Part shown: positions 7,855 through 18,100 of the stretch, piece by piece
How positions within the stretch are numbered: position 1 is the stretch's first letter
Layout of the letters: each line of letters opens with the position of its first letter
NCBI GenBank assembly: GCA_001025035.1
Contig: LCZK01000010.1
Location: 186,001-250,000 of the forward strand
Reading direction: 5' to 3'
Source: Actinobacteria bacterium IMCC26207
Lineage (GTDB): Bacteria; Actinomycetota; Acidimicrobiia; Acidimicrobiales; Microtrichaceae
Length of the DNA: 64,000 nt
The notes under the pieces: model-generated
Database searches by the model: none
The model's input: only the letters and a program-made list of their open reading frames with translations
What the model was told of the DNA's origin: nothing
Program-made: the position numbers and the translations under genes

Positions 7855-10508
7855 TCGCTCGCCATTGTCTGAATAGTTCGTGCCGCTCGGAGCAGCGGCA
7901 ACACCCTTGTCACTAGGTAGGCAGTTAGCGGTCCAGCGGCAGCATCATCAGTGAACGTGGCGCATTGGTAGTGCCGCCGGCGCCCACTGTCGCCGAGGAT
8001 GGCTGACCGCTCACCAACTGCGCCACCGCAGGACTCAGCGATCACTGCGGTTACGTCCACACCGGCTCCCTCATTCAACTCTGCTAATGACGCTTGGAAG
8101 AGATTTGACCAGTGAGCACTTCGTGATGGCTGCAAGCGAGCCTGACGAAGCTCAGCCCAGAGTCCGACCGAAGGATCACTAATGATCCCCATGCGAAGAC
8201 CCTGCTCTAGGCGCTCCAGAACGGGAACAGCACCAAAGGTTTTGCTTGTGTGGACCCAGCCAGTCCCATTGGGTTCCCTCACAAGGTCGACAATCAGAGT
8301 GCCAGCATCAGGAAGTGTGACCCGGAAACGCTCAACATTCATCAGCGGGATCGGATCACCCTTGCCCATGGGCGGAACATTCTCTTGCTGGAATTGTTCG
8401 GTGGGCTCGATGACCAGATCACCTAGCCGCCAACCACCCAGAGCCCGCACTGCAAGGTCAAATGCCGCCTGCATCTCTAAAGCAGACGTAAAGCGTTGGG
8501 TCCGCTGTGGAGCGACTGCCTTAGCTACAAACTCGGCGAGCGATTCTGGAACATCTGGGTTGATCAGGGGTTCTTTCTGAAGCCCCTTTACCGGAGCGCC
8601 AGTTAGCAGCTCATGAAACACCAGGCCGGCCGCATACAGATCACGATCATGCGGGTACAAGTGGTAGTCAACATCTGGTGGTAAGTACTTTGGTGATCCA
8701 CCTACTTGGTCGGCACCCGGAGCCACTGCAAGGTCAAAGTCCACGAGCACTAGGCGTCCCTCAGACAAAACGAGGTTGGCGGGTTTGAGGTCTCGATGCG
8801 CTGGTTTGCCTTCAGCCTCGTGCACCACGACGAGGGCCTGAAGTAGCCCAGACATCAACCCCACAGCTGTATCAGTATCAAATTCGGCGCCTGACTTAAG
8901 TGCCGAGGCGAGATCAGTCCCTTCAAGGTACTCAGTCACGAGAAAGGCCCCATCTCGCCTGAGCCCGACGTGGCGAATCTTGACCACATTGTCGTGGTTG
9001 ATCTGTTTCAGCAGGCGGTGTTGATTGCTAGCAGAAAGGACCCCGCCCTCACCTGGGAAGAACTTCAGCACGCAGTCCATTCCTGTCACACGGTCACGGG
9101 CCTGCCAAACATCATCGCCTGCACCAAGCAGAGCGTTCTGAAGCTCGAATGAGTCCACAACCACCCCGGGCGTTCGAGAAGGTTCCGGTGTGCCGGGCTC
9201 TGGCGGGGGAGTTGGGGCGTGCGAGCGCATTGCCACATCAGCAGCGCTCGGCTCGCGATCCTGTGGATTTGAGGCGGTGAGCGAAGCTGCAAGAGCAGCG
9301 AGGTCCTCAGGGATCGGCAGGATTGGTGTTGGGCGACCCTCATCGTTGGCCTCTTGTGGCCAGAGCCACTCAATGAGTTTGCCCAGAGCAAAGAGATCAA
9401 GCGGAATGCCTTCGCTTGCGTTGTCTAGGGACTCTGGTGCTGCAAAAAATGGGTCGAGTTCAGCAGCAATCACGGTCTTACCTGAACTGTTTGGTAGGCG
9501 GATCGAGCCGAGCTGGCCAACCTTGGCTAAACCGTTCGGGGTGATTCGTATTGATTGTGGCGAGATCCGGCGGTGCGCTAGGTCGGCTCGATGCAGCGTT
9601 GCGATGCCGCTAGCCACGTCAGAGATAATGCTCCGGCGTTGTGTCTCGGTGATTTCGCTGGCTGCTGCCCATTCCTCAAGTGAGACCATTTCATTTATCG
9701 GCGAGGTGATGACGAGGGATCCATCGTCAGTCTTAAATACCTCTCCCGGTTCAATAAGGTGGGAGGAGTCATCTAGAACTCCTGCAACTTCAAACGCTCG
9801 AAGTGCTGACTTCTTTTTTGCTTTTCTGTCGGCCTTTTGCGTGCCCGGATCGAAAATTAACCGTCTCAGACGAACGGCCTGACCTGTGATTTCATGGTGC
9901 CCTTCGTAGACCTCTTCCTCAGCGGTCCGACTGAGAACCCGGTCGGTGCGGTACTGCCCGAGTTTGCGCGCTAGTTCTCGAGGCTTGAGATCTAGAGCGT
10001 TTTGGACACGTTCGAGTTTTCCCTCTAGCAGCCCTGGATCTGAAGCGCCCTGTGGTCTGGTTCCCAAAATTTCTAGTGCTCTAGCAATTTCAACCACCCG
10101 ATGTGTCATCAGCGGGTCGATCTGAAGCATGCGGGGTTTCCGCGCAAGAATAACTAGCGGCCAGACTCGGGCTTGAGCAAGTTGGCGATCGGAACTGAGT
10201 TTCCCGCTGATCCTGCGAGCCTTGTAGTTCGTTAAGACGTAAGGGTTGGTGCGATTGTCTCCATCAACCACCATGCGCTGCTCTTGCACGCTTACGGATC
10301 CTGCTAGGTCCTTAATCTCTATGGCGTAAACCAGATCAGGGGTTACAAGAATTGCATCTAGGTCATCCACGCGATCGCGTGTCACTACCTGGATATTTGG
10401 AAATATCACGTAGCCCTCGGGGAGCGCTGCGGCGAGAGCGTCAACAACCCGCTCTTCGCCGTCGTTGGCGTATCCCTCACCGCCAGGTATGTGCCTTATC
10501 TCTGCCAT
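7851..10508 (-). CDS. NERD nuclease-pseudokinase-Ser/Thr kinase fusion (PglW-like)
   Basis: The 885-aa protein has at least four parts. Residues ~10-200 form a NERD (nuclease-related, PD-(D/E)xK-type) domain with D51 and E64-I-K66 as candidate metal residues. Residues ~205-420 form a degraded kinase fold: the catalytic loop reads HRRISPQS instead of HRDLKPxN, and no DFG is left. Residues ~445-690 form an intact-looking kinase with VLKFF, HRDLKPAN near residue 569 and DFD replacing DFG near 590. A C-terminal ~190-residue domain is unassigned. NERD plus kinase is the composition of PglW of the Pgl/BREX type 2 phage-resistance system. I chose ATG 10508 because it follows an AGGGGGTGG Shine-Dalgarno sequence and lies 1 nt after the upstream stop; a TTG at 10532 is possible. 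The kinase target is unknown; neighbouring subunits are plausible. Confidence 0.85.
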   Translation of the reverse strand: MAEIRHIPGGEGYANDGEERVVDALAAALPEGYVIFPNIQVVTRDRVDDLDAILVTPDLVYAIEIKDLAGSVSVQEQRMVVDGDNRTNPYVLTNYKARRISGKLSSDRQLAQARVWPLVILARKPRMLQIDPLMTHRVVEIARALEILGTRPQGASDPGLLEGKLERVQNALDLKPRELARKLGQYRTDRVLSRTAEEEVYEGHHEITGQAVRLRRLIFDPGTQKADRKAKKKSALRAFEVAGVLDDSSHLIEPGEVFKTDDGSLVITSPINEMVSLEEWAAASEITETQRRSIISDVASGIATLHRADLAHRRISPQSIRITPNGLAKVGQLGSIRLPNSSGKTVIAAELDPFFAAPESLDNASEGIPLDLFALGKLIEWLWPQEANDEGRPTPILPIPEDLAALAASLTASNPQDREPSAADVAMRSHAPTPPPEPGTPEPSRTPGVVVDSFELQNALLGAGDDVWQARDRVTGMDCVLKFFPGEGGVLSASNQHRLLKQINHDNVVKIRHVGLRRDGAFLVTEYLEGTDLASALKSGAEFDTDTAVGLMSGLLQALVVVHEAEGKPAHRDLKPANLVLSEGRLVLVDFDLAVAPGADQVGGSPKYLPPDVDYHLYPHDRDLYAAGLVFHELLTGAPVKGLQKEPLINPDVPESLAEFVAKAVAPQRTQRFTSALEMQAAFDLAVRALGGWRLGDLVIEPTEQFQQENVPPMGKGDPIPLMNVERFRVTLPDAGTLIVDLVREPNGTGWVHTSKTFGAVPVLERLEQGLRMGIISDPSVGLWAELRQARLQPSRSAHWSNLFQASLAELNEGAGVDVTAVIAESCGGAVGERSAILGDSGRRRHYQCATFTDDAAAGPLTAYLVTRVLPLLRAARTIQTMASE

Positions 10509-10509
10509 G

Positions 10510-11679
10510 TCAACCACCCCCTGCTGCCGCAACCAGATCTGACGCGCTCTTCATGCCGAGTGCTTTGGCGGTATTGCGCAGGACGGCCGGAGAAAGATCC
10601 TTGCGGTCCGGCAGCACTATGGGCCGGGCACCGTCCACCCGGTACATTCGGTGGGATCCCTTCCCGCGTCCCTTGACTAAGACCCATCCTTTTTCGGCCA
10701 GAAGTCGCTCCACAGTGCGGGTCGAGACTTGGGGCAGTGAGAGGCCCTTAGTCGGGAGCAGCGGGGAGCTCCCGCGGCTGCTGATTGACCAGAGGTCCTG
10801 ACGAACGGAGAAGAGCGAGTGCGTCAGGTGGGTGGCGATCACGAAGTCGTCCGGCACTGAGCGCACCGGGTTGAGTGTCCCCTCTTGGAGTCGTGCAAGG
10901 AGCTCGCACTGGTCGGAGCTGAAGGTGCCGTACTCGACGATGTCTTCGGCTAGGCCGTACCCGGGGGGCGCGATGCGGAAGGAGTCCCGCAGGTGCTGCT
11001 TGAGGGCTGAGCGGACCGCCGTCCCGAGCCAGGAGCTGTATGGGTCACTATCAAGGCGGTAGAAAGAGTCGGCGTTGGCTAGGCCTTCCTCAAGCTGGTC
11101 ATCGGTGCCATCGGCAACCATGTACACACGGGCCATGTACCGCAGGTAGATATCTGATTGCTGCACGATAAGCATCCGGATAGCAGCGGACTCGACCTTG
11201 TGGTGGTATTGCTCGTGCAGGAAGAGAGCTGCAAAACCTGCCCGCACCAAGGCCTTGGCCAACGTCATGCTCAGGGTCGGGCTCCCGAGCCGCCGGTACA
11301 CCGCTGCGGCGATGTCTAGTATGCAGTGGTCGTAGATATAGATGCCCCAGTCGAACCCTTGGAAGTGGATCGGCTGGTACCAAGCGCAGACATCCCACCC
11401 AGGGACGCCGTTCGATCGCTCCCCGGTTCCCGGATTCCTGCCTGAGCGGATCCGATCCAAGGCCTCCTCCGGCAGTGACCAGTCGTCGCCGCCGCCGTAC
11501 AGGTCCCAGTCCTCGTTACCTCGATCAATTACCCTGCCGGGGAACAGCTGACCCCAGTCCACCTCGCTGATCTCGACCTCTTCCGTTTCGTCGATGCTAG
11601 GCCACGGCTGGACGGGGTCGTCAAGACTCAGTACATCGTTGCGGTCCAATAGATCGATTATCTCAATAAGTTCGGGCAT
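10510..11679 (-). CDS. HExxH protein fused to a C-terminal HicA-like domain
   Basis: This 389-aa protein is two-part. The larger N-terminal part (about 1-310) contains FLHEQYHHKVES near residue 154, an HExxH zinc-metallopeptidase-type motif inside a helical region. The last ~65 residues match the HicA toxin pattern (dsRBD fold): a 'GWVLVKG' strand, then GSHRMYR with the conserved Gly-Ser-His (catalytic His in HicA), an IVLPDRKDLSPAVL stretch and a terminal helix. HicA proteins are mRNA interferases usually paired with HicB; no hicB is next door. The gene sits between the methyltransferase (36-bp gap) and the NERD kinase (1-nt gap), so it is a stable operon member. It could be protease-gated RNA cleavage or simply nucleic-acid binding; activity is not proven. 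Its GC content is visibly higher than that of the kinase gene. Confidence 0.78.
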   Translation of the reverse strand: MPELIEIIDLLDRNDVLSLDDPVQPWPSIDETEEVEISEVDWGQLFPGRVIDRGNEDWDLYGGGDDWSLPEEALDRIRSGRNPGTGERSNGVPGWDVCAWYQPIHFQGFDWGIYIYDHCILDIAAAVYRRLGSPTLSMTLAKALVRAGFAALFLHEQYHHKVESAAIRMLIVQQSDIYLRYMARVYMVADGTDDQLEEGLANADSFYRLDSDPYSSWLGTAVRSALKQHLRDSFRIAPPGYGLAEDIVEYGTFSSDQCELLARLQEGTLNPVRSVPDDFVIATHLTHSLFSVRQDLWSISSRGSSPLLPTKGLSLPQVSTRTVERLLAEKGWVLVKGRGKGSHRMYRVDGARPIVLPDRKDLSPAVLRNTAKALGMKSASDLVAAAGGG

Positions 11680-11715
11680 GGTCCTGTCCCCTTGGGCTAG
11701 TAACGGCTGATGGCA

Positions 11716-14700
11716 TCAGATCCCTAGTGCGGCTTGACGAGGCGCCTTGGGCGCCTCTGGTGGTTTACGGAGTTCGGGCGGGACCGGCGGAAGGTCGGAC
11801 GCGGCGATCAGCGGACCCGCGCAGACCCGGTCCAGCAGGTCCACGCCCACGGGCTGGAGCTCGAGCGTCGTTCGGAGGATCGAGACGAGGTCCAACAGTT
11901 CTTCGGTCCACTCCTCAAGCCACTCCGTGGGTCGGATGTGGTCAAGCGGCGACTTGCTACTGGTCGCCTTCCCGGCACCCTTCGCCGTGCGGTAACCGAG
12001 CCACTTCTTCAGGACCGGCATGCCGCTGACCTCGAACTCCCACACCTCGGGCGCCACTCCACCGATACGACCGTCACCGACGATCAACTGCTGTCGGTCG
12101 GCGTCGTACCCGACCTGTTTCGGAGTGGCTGGAATCTGAGTGACGGGCACCACCACCCTGACGTCCTCATGTCGAACGGATCCAGTGACTCCGTCGGCGA
12201 AGCGCTCACCGAACGTGTGCAGCCAGAGAAGCCGGCGGCCGAACTGCGCCACCTCCTCAAACAGCTGCGGATCAGCAGTCAATGGCACTCGCGGCCCCGG
12301 GGTCTCCAGCTCATCGACGAACCGCTCCGTGTAATTAGCGCCGGCGAGCACGGCATAGCAGTAGGAGAAGAGATCCTCTGGCGAAGACGCCATCGCTGAT
12401 GGGTCGGACGCAGTGTGAACCGCTCCTATCGCCTCTAGCGTAGCCGGATCGACGTTAGGTGTTCCAGCGGCATCCCGATAGAGCGGAATAATGTCCTTTC
12501 CTCCGAACGATCCGCGAAAGTAGTGAAGGTCGGGTACGGCAGTGGTCACTGTTGCTGCTGGGCCGCCCCCTAGTGGATGAGTCGGCTTTGAGACGAGAAA
12601 GACCTGACTCGGGGGCATCGCTGCCCAGAGCGACGGGCTTTCGGTCTTTGCCATCCTCGGGTCATCGAAGGCCCACTGACGATCGAATGAGCGGTAGCCG
12701 TACCTCACGATCCTTGGGGGCGATCCGCCCACCGGTTCGTCGAGGAGACGCTTCAGACCTCCCACCCTGGTGTCGACCCGCCGACCACTTGTCGGGGTCA
12801 CAAAGCAGGTGGCCCTGTCCGCTGGATCATCGGAATCGGTAAACCGGTCCCATCGCTGCGTTAGCACTTCGGAGTCGGGAGCGATGGGCCACGTCCGCCC
12901 GAACTTGCAGCCCGGCTGCTGCCAAGGGAGCAGGTCGATCAATGCGGGGTGTTCAGTCCAGCCCGCCGCTCCGCTCGACGGAGTGAAGGGGCTGTGCGGT
13001 CCACCGCTGACCTCCGTCCAGTCCGAACTGTCGAGATCTGCGCTGGAGGAGGCGAGGGAATTCAGCTTCTCCTCGGCCGTGCCCGAGAAGCGCCGATATC
13101 GAACCGATGCAGGCAGACTCAAGTCGCCTGCTCCAGATCGGCAGATAGTCACGATCGCAACCGGCGTCTCGATGTCGAAGATGTTCTCCTCGCGCCTCGT
13201 GCCCCGGTTGTCGCCACCGAGGTCCACCACCCAGACGTCATCAGCCAGCTGACGAACCAGCTCGCGGAGTCCCATGAAGCCTGGGCCCGTGAGCCAGGAA
13301 CTCGGGGTGATGAGCGACACGACACCAGGCAGGCCGGGCCGATCCTCAAACACCTTCCAGAGTGACCACCGCCAGAAGTAGACGAACTTGTTGTAGAGGC
13401 TCGCCTGATGGCTGAACATTGTGTTGGCTTTCGCTGGATCCAGAATGTCGTCGAACAGACTCCGGCCCGCCGAGGCGTCCGTGATCCATCCACCACCCAC
13501 CCCCTTGGCAACCCGGTCGTAGGGTGGGTTGCCGATGCACACCGTCGTGAGCGAGTTGCGCTTGACCTCGTTCGCACGCTCGCCCTCGACTGACAGCGCA
13601 TCGGGCTGCAGGCTCAGCTGTCCCGCTCCACCGCGCTGGAGGGTGTCGGTCAGGTAGATGCCGAGCTCAGCGCCGTCGATGCCGTCGCCGTGCAACTCCA
13701 GAGCGGTCTTCAGGTGAGCCACTGCGTACGGCGCCAGCATGAGCTCAAGTGCCCTCAGGTGTGGCAGGACGACGGCCCGGGCGTGATCGGGCCACCCTGA
13801 TGCCGGGTTCCTCGCCAAGAACGAGGCACGAGCCTGACGGATCCACTCCACTAGGTACGTCCCCGTCCCGGTGGCGGGATCAAGCATCGAGACGAACGGT
13901 TGGCCCGGGTCGATTGCGCCCGGCACTTGGCGGCCGAGGCGTTCGCAGATCTCGCCCCACGTGGTTCCGTCGGCAGCACCAAGGGGGAGTCCGAGTCGAT
14001 CCTTGAGCACGGCGTCACACATTCGGACCATGAAGCGGACCGCAGCTTGGGGCGTGTAGAACGCACCCGCTTGTATCTTCGCTTCGGGGTCGTACTGGTG
14101 TAAAAACTCCTCGTAGAGGTGGATGACCGGATCGCCGCCGCGAGCGGTCGACCCGAACTGGTCCAGAACGGCCTCAATTTCGGAAGCTTTGAGGTCAGCG
14201 ACCAGCTGCTCTAGTCCATCGTCATCTGCGAATTCAGCGGCATGGTCGTGGACGGACTCGAAGAAAGATGCGAGGAACGGATTGGCGAGAGGCACCGCCG
14301 ACAGAGTTGGACTCGCGCCGAATGACTCTGGATCGGTAACACGCCCAGTCAAGGTTCCGTATACAAGCGTCTGTGCGCACATGTCTGCGAAACTGTCAGG
14401 TGTGACTGATCCGATCAGCTGGGTCCGCACCTCGTTAAGCAGATCGGTGAAGGGTCCTCTTCCTTCTTCGGCCGCAAGCGCAACCTCCACGCTGACCCGG
14501 ATCTGCTTGGCGGTCGACGCCATTCGGTCGACGAGTTTGCCGACCGTTCGGATCGCTTCGCCGTGCCTGAGCTTGAACGCGGCTCGCCACTGCTCGCCCC
14601 ACTCCTCCGAGTCGGCCGAATTCTCTGGCCAGGAGAGATGTGGCAGCAGTTCGGTGGCAACTCGAGTGAGGTGCTGCGCTGGTGACTGACCGGGTCGCCA

Positions 14701-15147
14701 AGGGATGGAGCGGATTTCGGAGTTGTGCCCCGGCTGGTCAAAGAATGCGAGGAAGTGGAGTTCCACCGACTCGCCACTGCTGGTGGTGATGATGAAGAGA
14801 AGATCGTTCAGCTTCCAGGATGCCCGCGAGCCGTCGCCTGACTGACGCTTCCGAGTCACGAGCTTGTCAAGCAGGCGTCGCAGGGTGGTCAGCGGCAGGC
14901 GCGGACCTTTGAACTCCAGGAAGAACACAGCCCACGGCTGGTTGGTCACCAGTGGTGGAAGCTGCCGAAAGGAGTTCAGCTTGGGAACCTGGTCTGCGGG
15001 GATTCCTAGCTCCTCGGACTCCCAATCCCAAGTCGCCTCTTCCAAACCGTCCTCGGGGATCGGCCAATCAAGCTCATCGGCCAGCAGCTTGATGACCTCA
15101 TCAAGCGAACGGACCTGCCGGAGTTCTTCCCCAGTGATGTCCGCCAT
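11716..15147 (-). CDS. Large N6-adenine DNA methyltransferase (type ISP/DrmMI/PglX-like)
   Basis: The 1,143-aa class I SAM-dependent DNA methyltransferase has the gamma-class order. The SAM-binding motif I is LDPATGTGTYL near residue 422, and the catalytic motif IV is GNPPYDR near 541. A helical N-terminal ~350 residues precedes YTPQAAVRFM, the usual entry to N6-MTase domains. The C-terminal ~450 residues should be the target-recognition region, as in type ISP enzymes and DISARM/BREX methylases. I see no clear PD-(D/E)xK nuclease or helicase in the protein, so cleavage would have to come from partners. The ATG lies 2 nt after the helicase stop. The expected role is to mark self DNA by adenine methylation at a site that cannot be read from sequence. 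Sampled lines (12001, 13201) are about 67% GC against 55-60% in the helicase gene. Confidence 0.9.
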   Translation of the reverse strand: MADITGEELRQVRSLDEVIKLLADELDWPIPEDGLEEATWDWESEELGIPADQVPKLNSFRQLPPLVTNQPWAVFFLEFKGPRLPLTTLRRLLDKLVTRKRQSGDGSRASWKLNDLLFIITTSSGESVELHFLAFFDQPGHNSEIRSIPWRPGQSPAQHLTRVATELLPHLSWPENSADSEEWGEQWRAAFKLRHGEAIRTVGKLVDRMASTAKQIRVSVEVALAAEEGRGPFTDLLNEVRTQLIGSVTPDSFADMCAQTLVYGTLTGRVTDPESFGASPTLSAVPLANPFLASFFESVHDHAAEFADDDGLEQLVADLKASEIEAVLDQFGSTARGGDPVIHLYEEFLHQYDPEAKIQAGAFYTPQAAVRFMVRMCDAVLKDRLGLPLGAADGTTWGEICERLGRQVPGAIDPGQPFVSMLDPATGTGTYLVEWIRQARASFLARNPASGWPDHARAVVLPHLRALELMLAPYAVAHLKTALELHGDGIDGAELGIYLTDTLQRGGAGQLSLQPDALSVEGERANEVKRNSLTTVCIGNPPYDRVAKGVGGGWITDASAGRSLFDDILDPAKANTMFSHQASLYNKFVYFWRWSLWKVFEDRPGLPGVVSLITPSSWLTGPGFMGLRELVRQLADDVWVVDLGGDNRGTRREENIFDIETPVAIVTICRSGAGDLSLPASVRYRRFSGTAEEKLNSLASSSADLDSSDWTEVSGGPHSPFTPSSGAAGWTEHPALIDLLPWQQPGCKFGRTWPIAPDSEVLTQRWDRFTDSDDPADRATCFVTPTSGRRVDTRVGGLKRLLDEPVGGSPPRIVRYGYRSFDRQWAFDDPRMAKTESPSLWAAMPPSQVFLVSKPTHPLGGGPAATVTTAVPDLHYFRGSFGGKDIIPLYRDAAGTPNVDPATLEAIGAVHTASDPSAMASSPEDLFSYCYAVLAGANYTERFVDELETPGPRVPLTADPQLFEEVAQFGRRLLWLHTFGERFADGVTGSVRHEDVRVVVPVTQIPATPKQVGYDADRQQLIVGDGRIGGVAPEVWEFEVSGMPVLKKWLGYRTAKGAGKATSSKSPLDHIRPTEWLEEWTEELLDLVSILRTTLELQPVGVDLLDRVCAGPLIAASDLPPVPPELRKPPEAPKAPRQAALGI

Positions 15148-15149
15148 AG

Positions 15150-18100
15150 TCAGGCCACGGTCAGTTCAAGCCATGCGACCAAGACTGGGTCGGGTGCCGA
15201 CATCGGGACGTTGAGCCGCTTCATGTAACTGTTCTTGATGTGCTTGAGGACCTTGTCGCGAATCGCGATCAGGTCTGCGTCGCGCCCGCTCGCCTGACGG
15301 GGAGTGTCTGGCTCAGACCTGATGTGTCCGGCGATCAAGGCGGCGTCGTCAAGAATCTCCTCGGATCCAGCAGGGAGTAGGTACCACTTGGTGACACCGG
15401 CATCAAGGGTGAACTCTTCAAGCGTCGGGTCGAGCGCAGGTAGTCGAAAGCATAGGAACACGCCGCTGGTTCCCGTATCGGTTGGCTTGCGGCCACTGAA
15501 TATCCCCGCAGGGAGTGCAGTGAGGCGTCCTTCAAGCTCTGGATGCTCGCGAAGGAGTCGCTGATATTCCAAGTGGAGCTCCTCAATCGGGCTTATCTTG
15601 CCCTCATACTGATGGCTGAACTCTTTCAGGATTCCGAACTTGTCATCTGGCGTGAGGAGGAGGCCATGTTCAATCCCCAGTGTCTCCGAGATCAACAGAG
15701 TCTTCTTGGTCACGTTGGAATACAGGCTCAGGATGCTGTTGAGCTCAGCGGGGGGTAAAAAGTTCCAAAAACGAATGCGCCCTCGATCCTTCTTCAGCTC
15801 AGGATGGTCCCGAACCATCAAATCCTCGACCTCTGGATTGAGGCGGCGATCAACTCGCCCGATGCGCTGCATGAGTCGCACAGGGTTCCAATGAATGTCG
15901 TAGTTCACCATTCGCGAGGCGTCCTGCAAGTTGAGGCCCTCAGACAAAACATCGGTCGTGATCAGCACCGTGATCTCGTCTTTACCGGAAGCGGCAAGCT
16001 CTCCGGAAGAGGTCCCGTTGTAATAGGGAGAAAACCGCCGCAGGATTTCGGTCCTGTCACCTGCTACACCCGAGTCAACTTCAGCTACACCGACTATTCC
16101 TGCAGCGATCAGGTGTTTTTTCAGATACCGGGCAGTGTCTGCGTACTCGGTAAAGATCAGCACCTTGTTGCCGTCAACGGCCTTCCCCTTCAGCAGCTTC
16201 AGCAAGGCGTTGAGCTTGTCGTCCTTCTTTGGGGTGAGCTTCTTTGAGGCCTCAAGCAACTTGGCAATCTGCTCCAAATCCTCAAGAGACTCATCCAGCA
16301 TCGTTGGCAGGTCGTACTCGCTTCGATCAAGGCGCTTCAGCTCAGCAGCGATTACTAGCTCTGGAGGAACGATATCTTCATCGTCTTCGTCTTCATTCGT
16401 GTCGGGGAACAGGTCAAGCCGTCGCGCAGAGGTATAGGCGAGGAGCTTCTCGTGTCGACCCAGCCAAGCGTCATACGCACTTCTCTCGGAAGCGCTTTCG
16501 GAGTGAACCTCTACGAAAGCCATCAGCTTGCGCATCAGGCGATCGCAGGAGCGCTCAAACGCATACACCGAGCTTTCGAATCGCTTCAGGAAACTCGTGC
16601 GAATCAGACCGACAACTTGTTGCTGTCGCCCATTTTCAAATGGGTCAACATCGGTGTCGGGGCCCGTGTAGTAGGCCAATGGGTAATACATGGCGAGCGA
16701 GAACAACGGGCGATCCCGTCTAAAAGCCGTCTCGACCATGTCAAGCAATACGCCGTAGGACTTCTTTAGCGAATATTCGGCAACCTTTGGGTCATCGCGC
16801 TCAGGAAACGCAGCTGCCGCTCCCGTCTCTTGAATCTGACTCTGCCGGGCATAGGCTCGACTTCGTTGCACCACCAGGTTTTTGAAGAGCTCATCTGCCG
16901 AGAGCACCTCAATCGCTTCCACCGCGTTATCGGCGATTTCCTCTTCGGCGATAACACTCCCAAGCGATTCCTCGCCTGCGACTGCGTCAACCCTTGTTGT
17001 GTCCCGTTGGAGCGGTGCGGCAATTGCACCTGAAGCGCGCCTAGCCGCTTGTGCAGCTTCAGCTTCATGCCGCAACCGGATGTCACGCGTGATGGCGTTG
17101 AGTCGCGCAGAGAGACTGTTGACGCCAATGGTGCGCGCAAAGTAATCGTCTTGTCCGCGGGTGAAGAGCTCAACCATGTTTCGGAAGTCGTTGAGCGAGT
17201 TGTTGATTGGTGTAGCAGTGAGCATGAACAGCTCTTTGGTGGGGCTGTCAGCGATCAGTTCAAACAGCCTGTAGTAGCGAGAGCGCTTGTCGGGTCCATC
17301 CCAACCGTCTTCGTCTTCGAGGGGGCCGAGCGACCCGCGGTTTCTGAAGTGGTGGGCCTCGTCGATGACTACGGCGTCGGCGAGCTCAGTGATTCGCCTA
17401 AAGCGCTCGGGGAAATCCCCAATTCGGGTCAAGTCCGTGTGGCTAAATACGCTGAGACTGGAGTAGTCCGCTATGCCTGACACGCCCCCGATGTGATCCA
17501 AGTGCTTGCGAATCTCTGGGGTCCAGACAGAGTCCACTACGGCCTTAGGGGCGAACAACACCACCCGCTTCTTATCTCGCATGATGAGTCGCTCGAGCAA
17601 CATCAGGCCAACAAAGGTTTTACCAAGACCAACGCCGTCGCACAGAAATGCACCGCGATATTTTTCGGCGATTCCAAGCATGGCCCAGTAGGCCTCTTGC
17701 TGGTAGAGATCTAGCTTGGGGAACATCACAGAACGGTGTTGTTCCCAGTCGGCGTCGTTCTCCTCGTGGCCTACGAACAGCTCTTTTAGGGAGCGAGCGT
17801 AGATTTCAAACGGAGTGAAAGGGCGAGTATGGCGCTCAATCGTGGCGAGCACGCTTTCGGAGACGTCAACCCCGTCTTCCCAGTGCTTATCGAACCATGC
17901 TTGAAGCTGTGCAACCTCGCTGCTGCTCTCTTGCATGATGTTGAGCTCTACGTTTTGCGTGAGTCCCGGGCGTGTAAAATTAGACGAACCGACGAGGGCT
18001 CGTGAGCCAATAATCTCCATGCGCCCGTGGGTGATATAGGCCTTTGCATGGAACTTGTCCTTGTTGTAAACACGACACTCAATCTGGCCAGAGGTGATGG

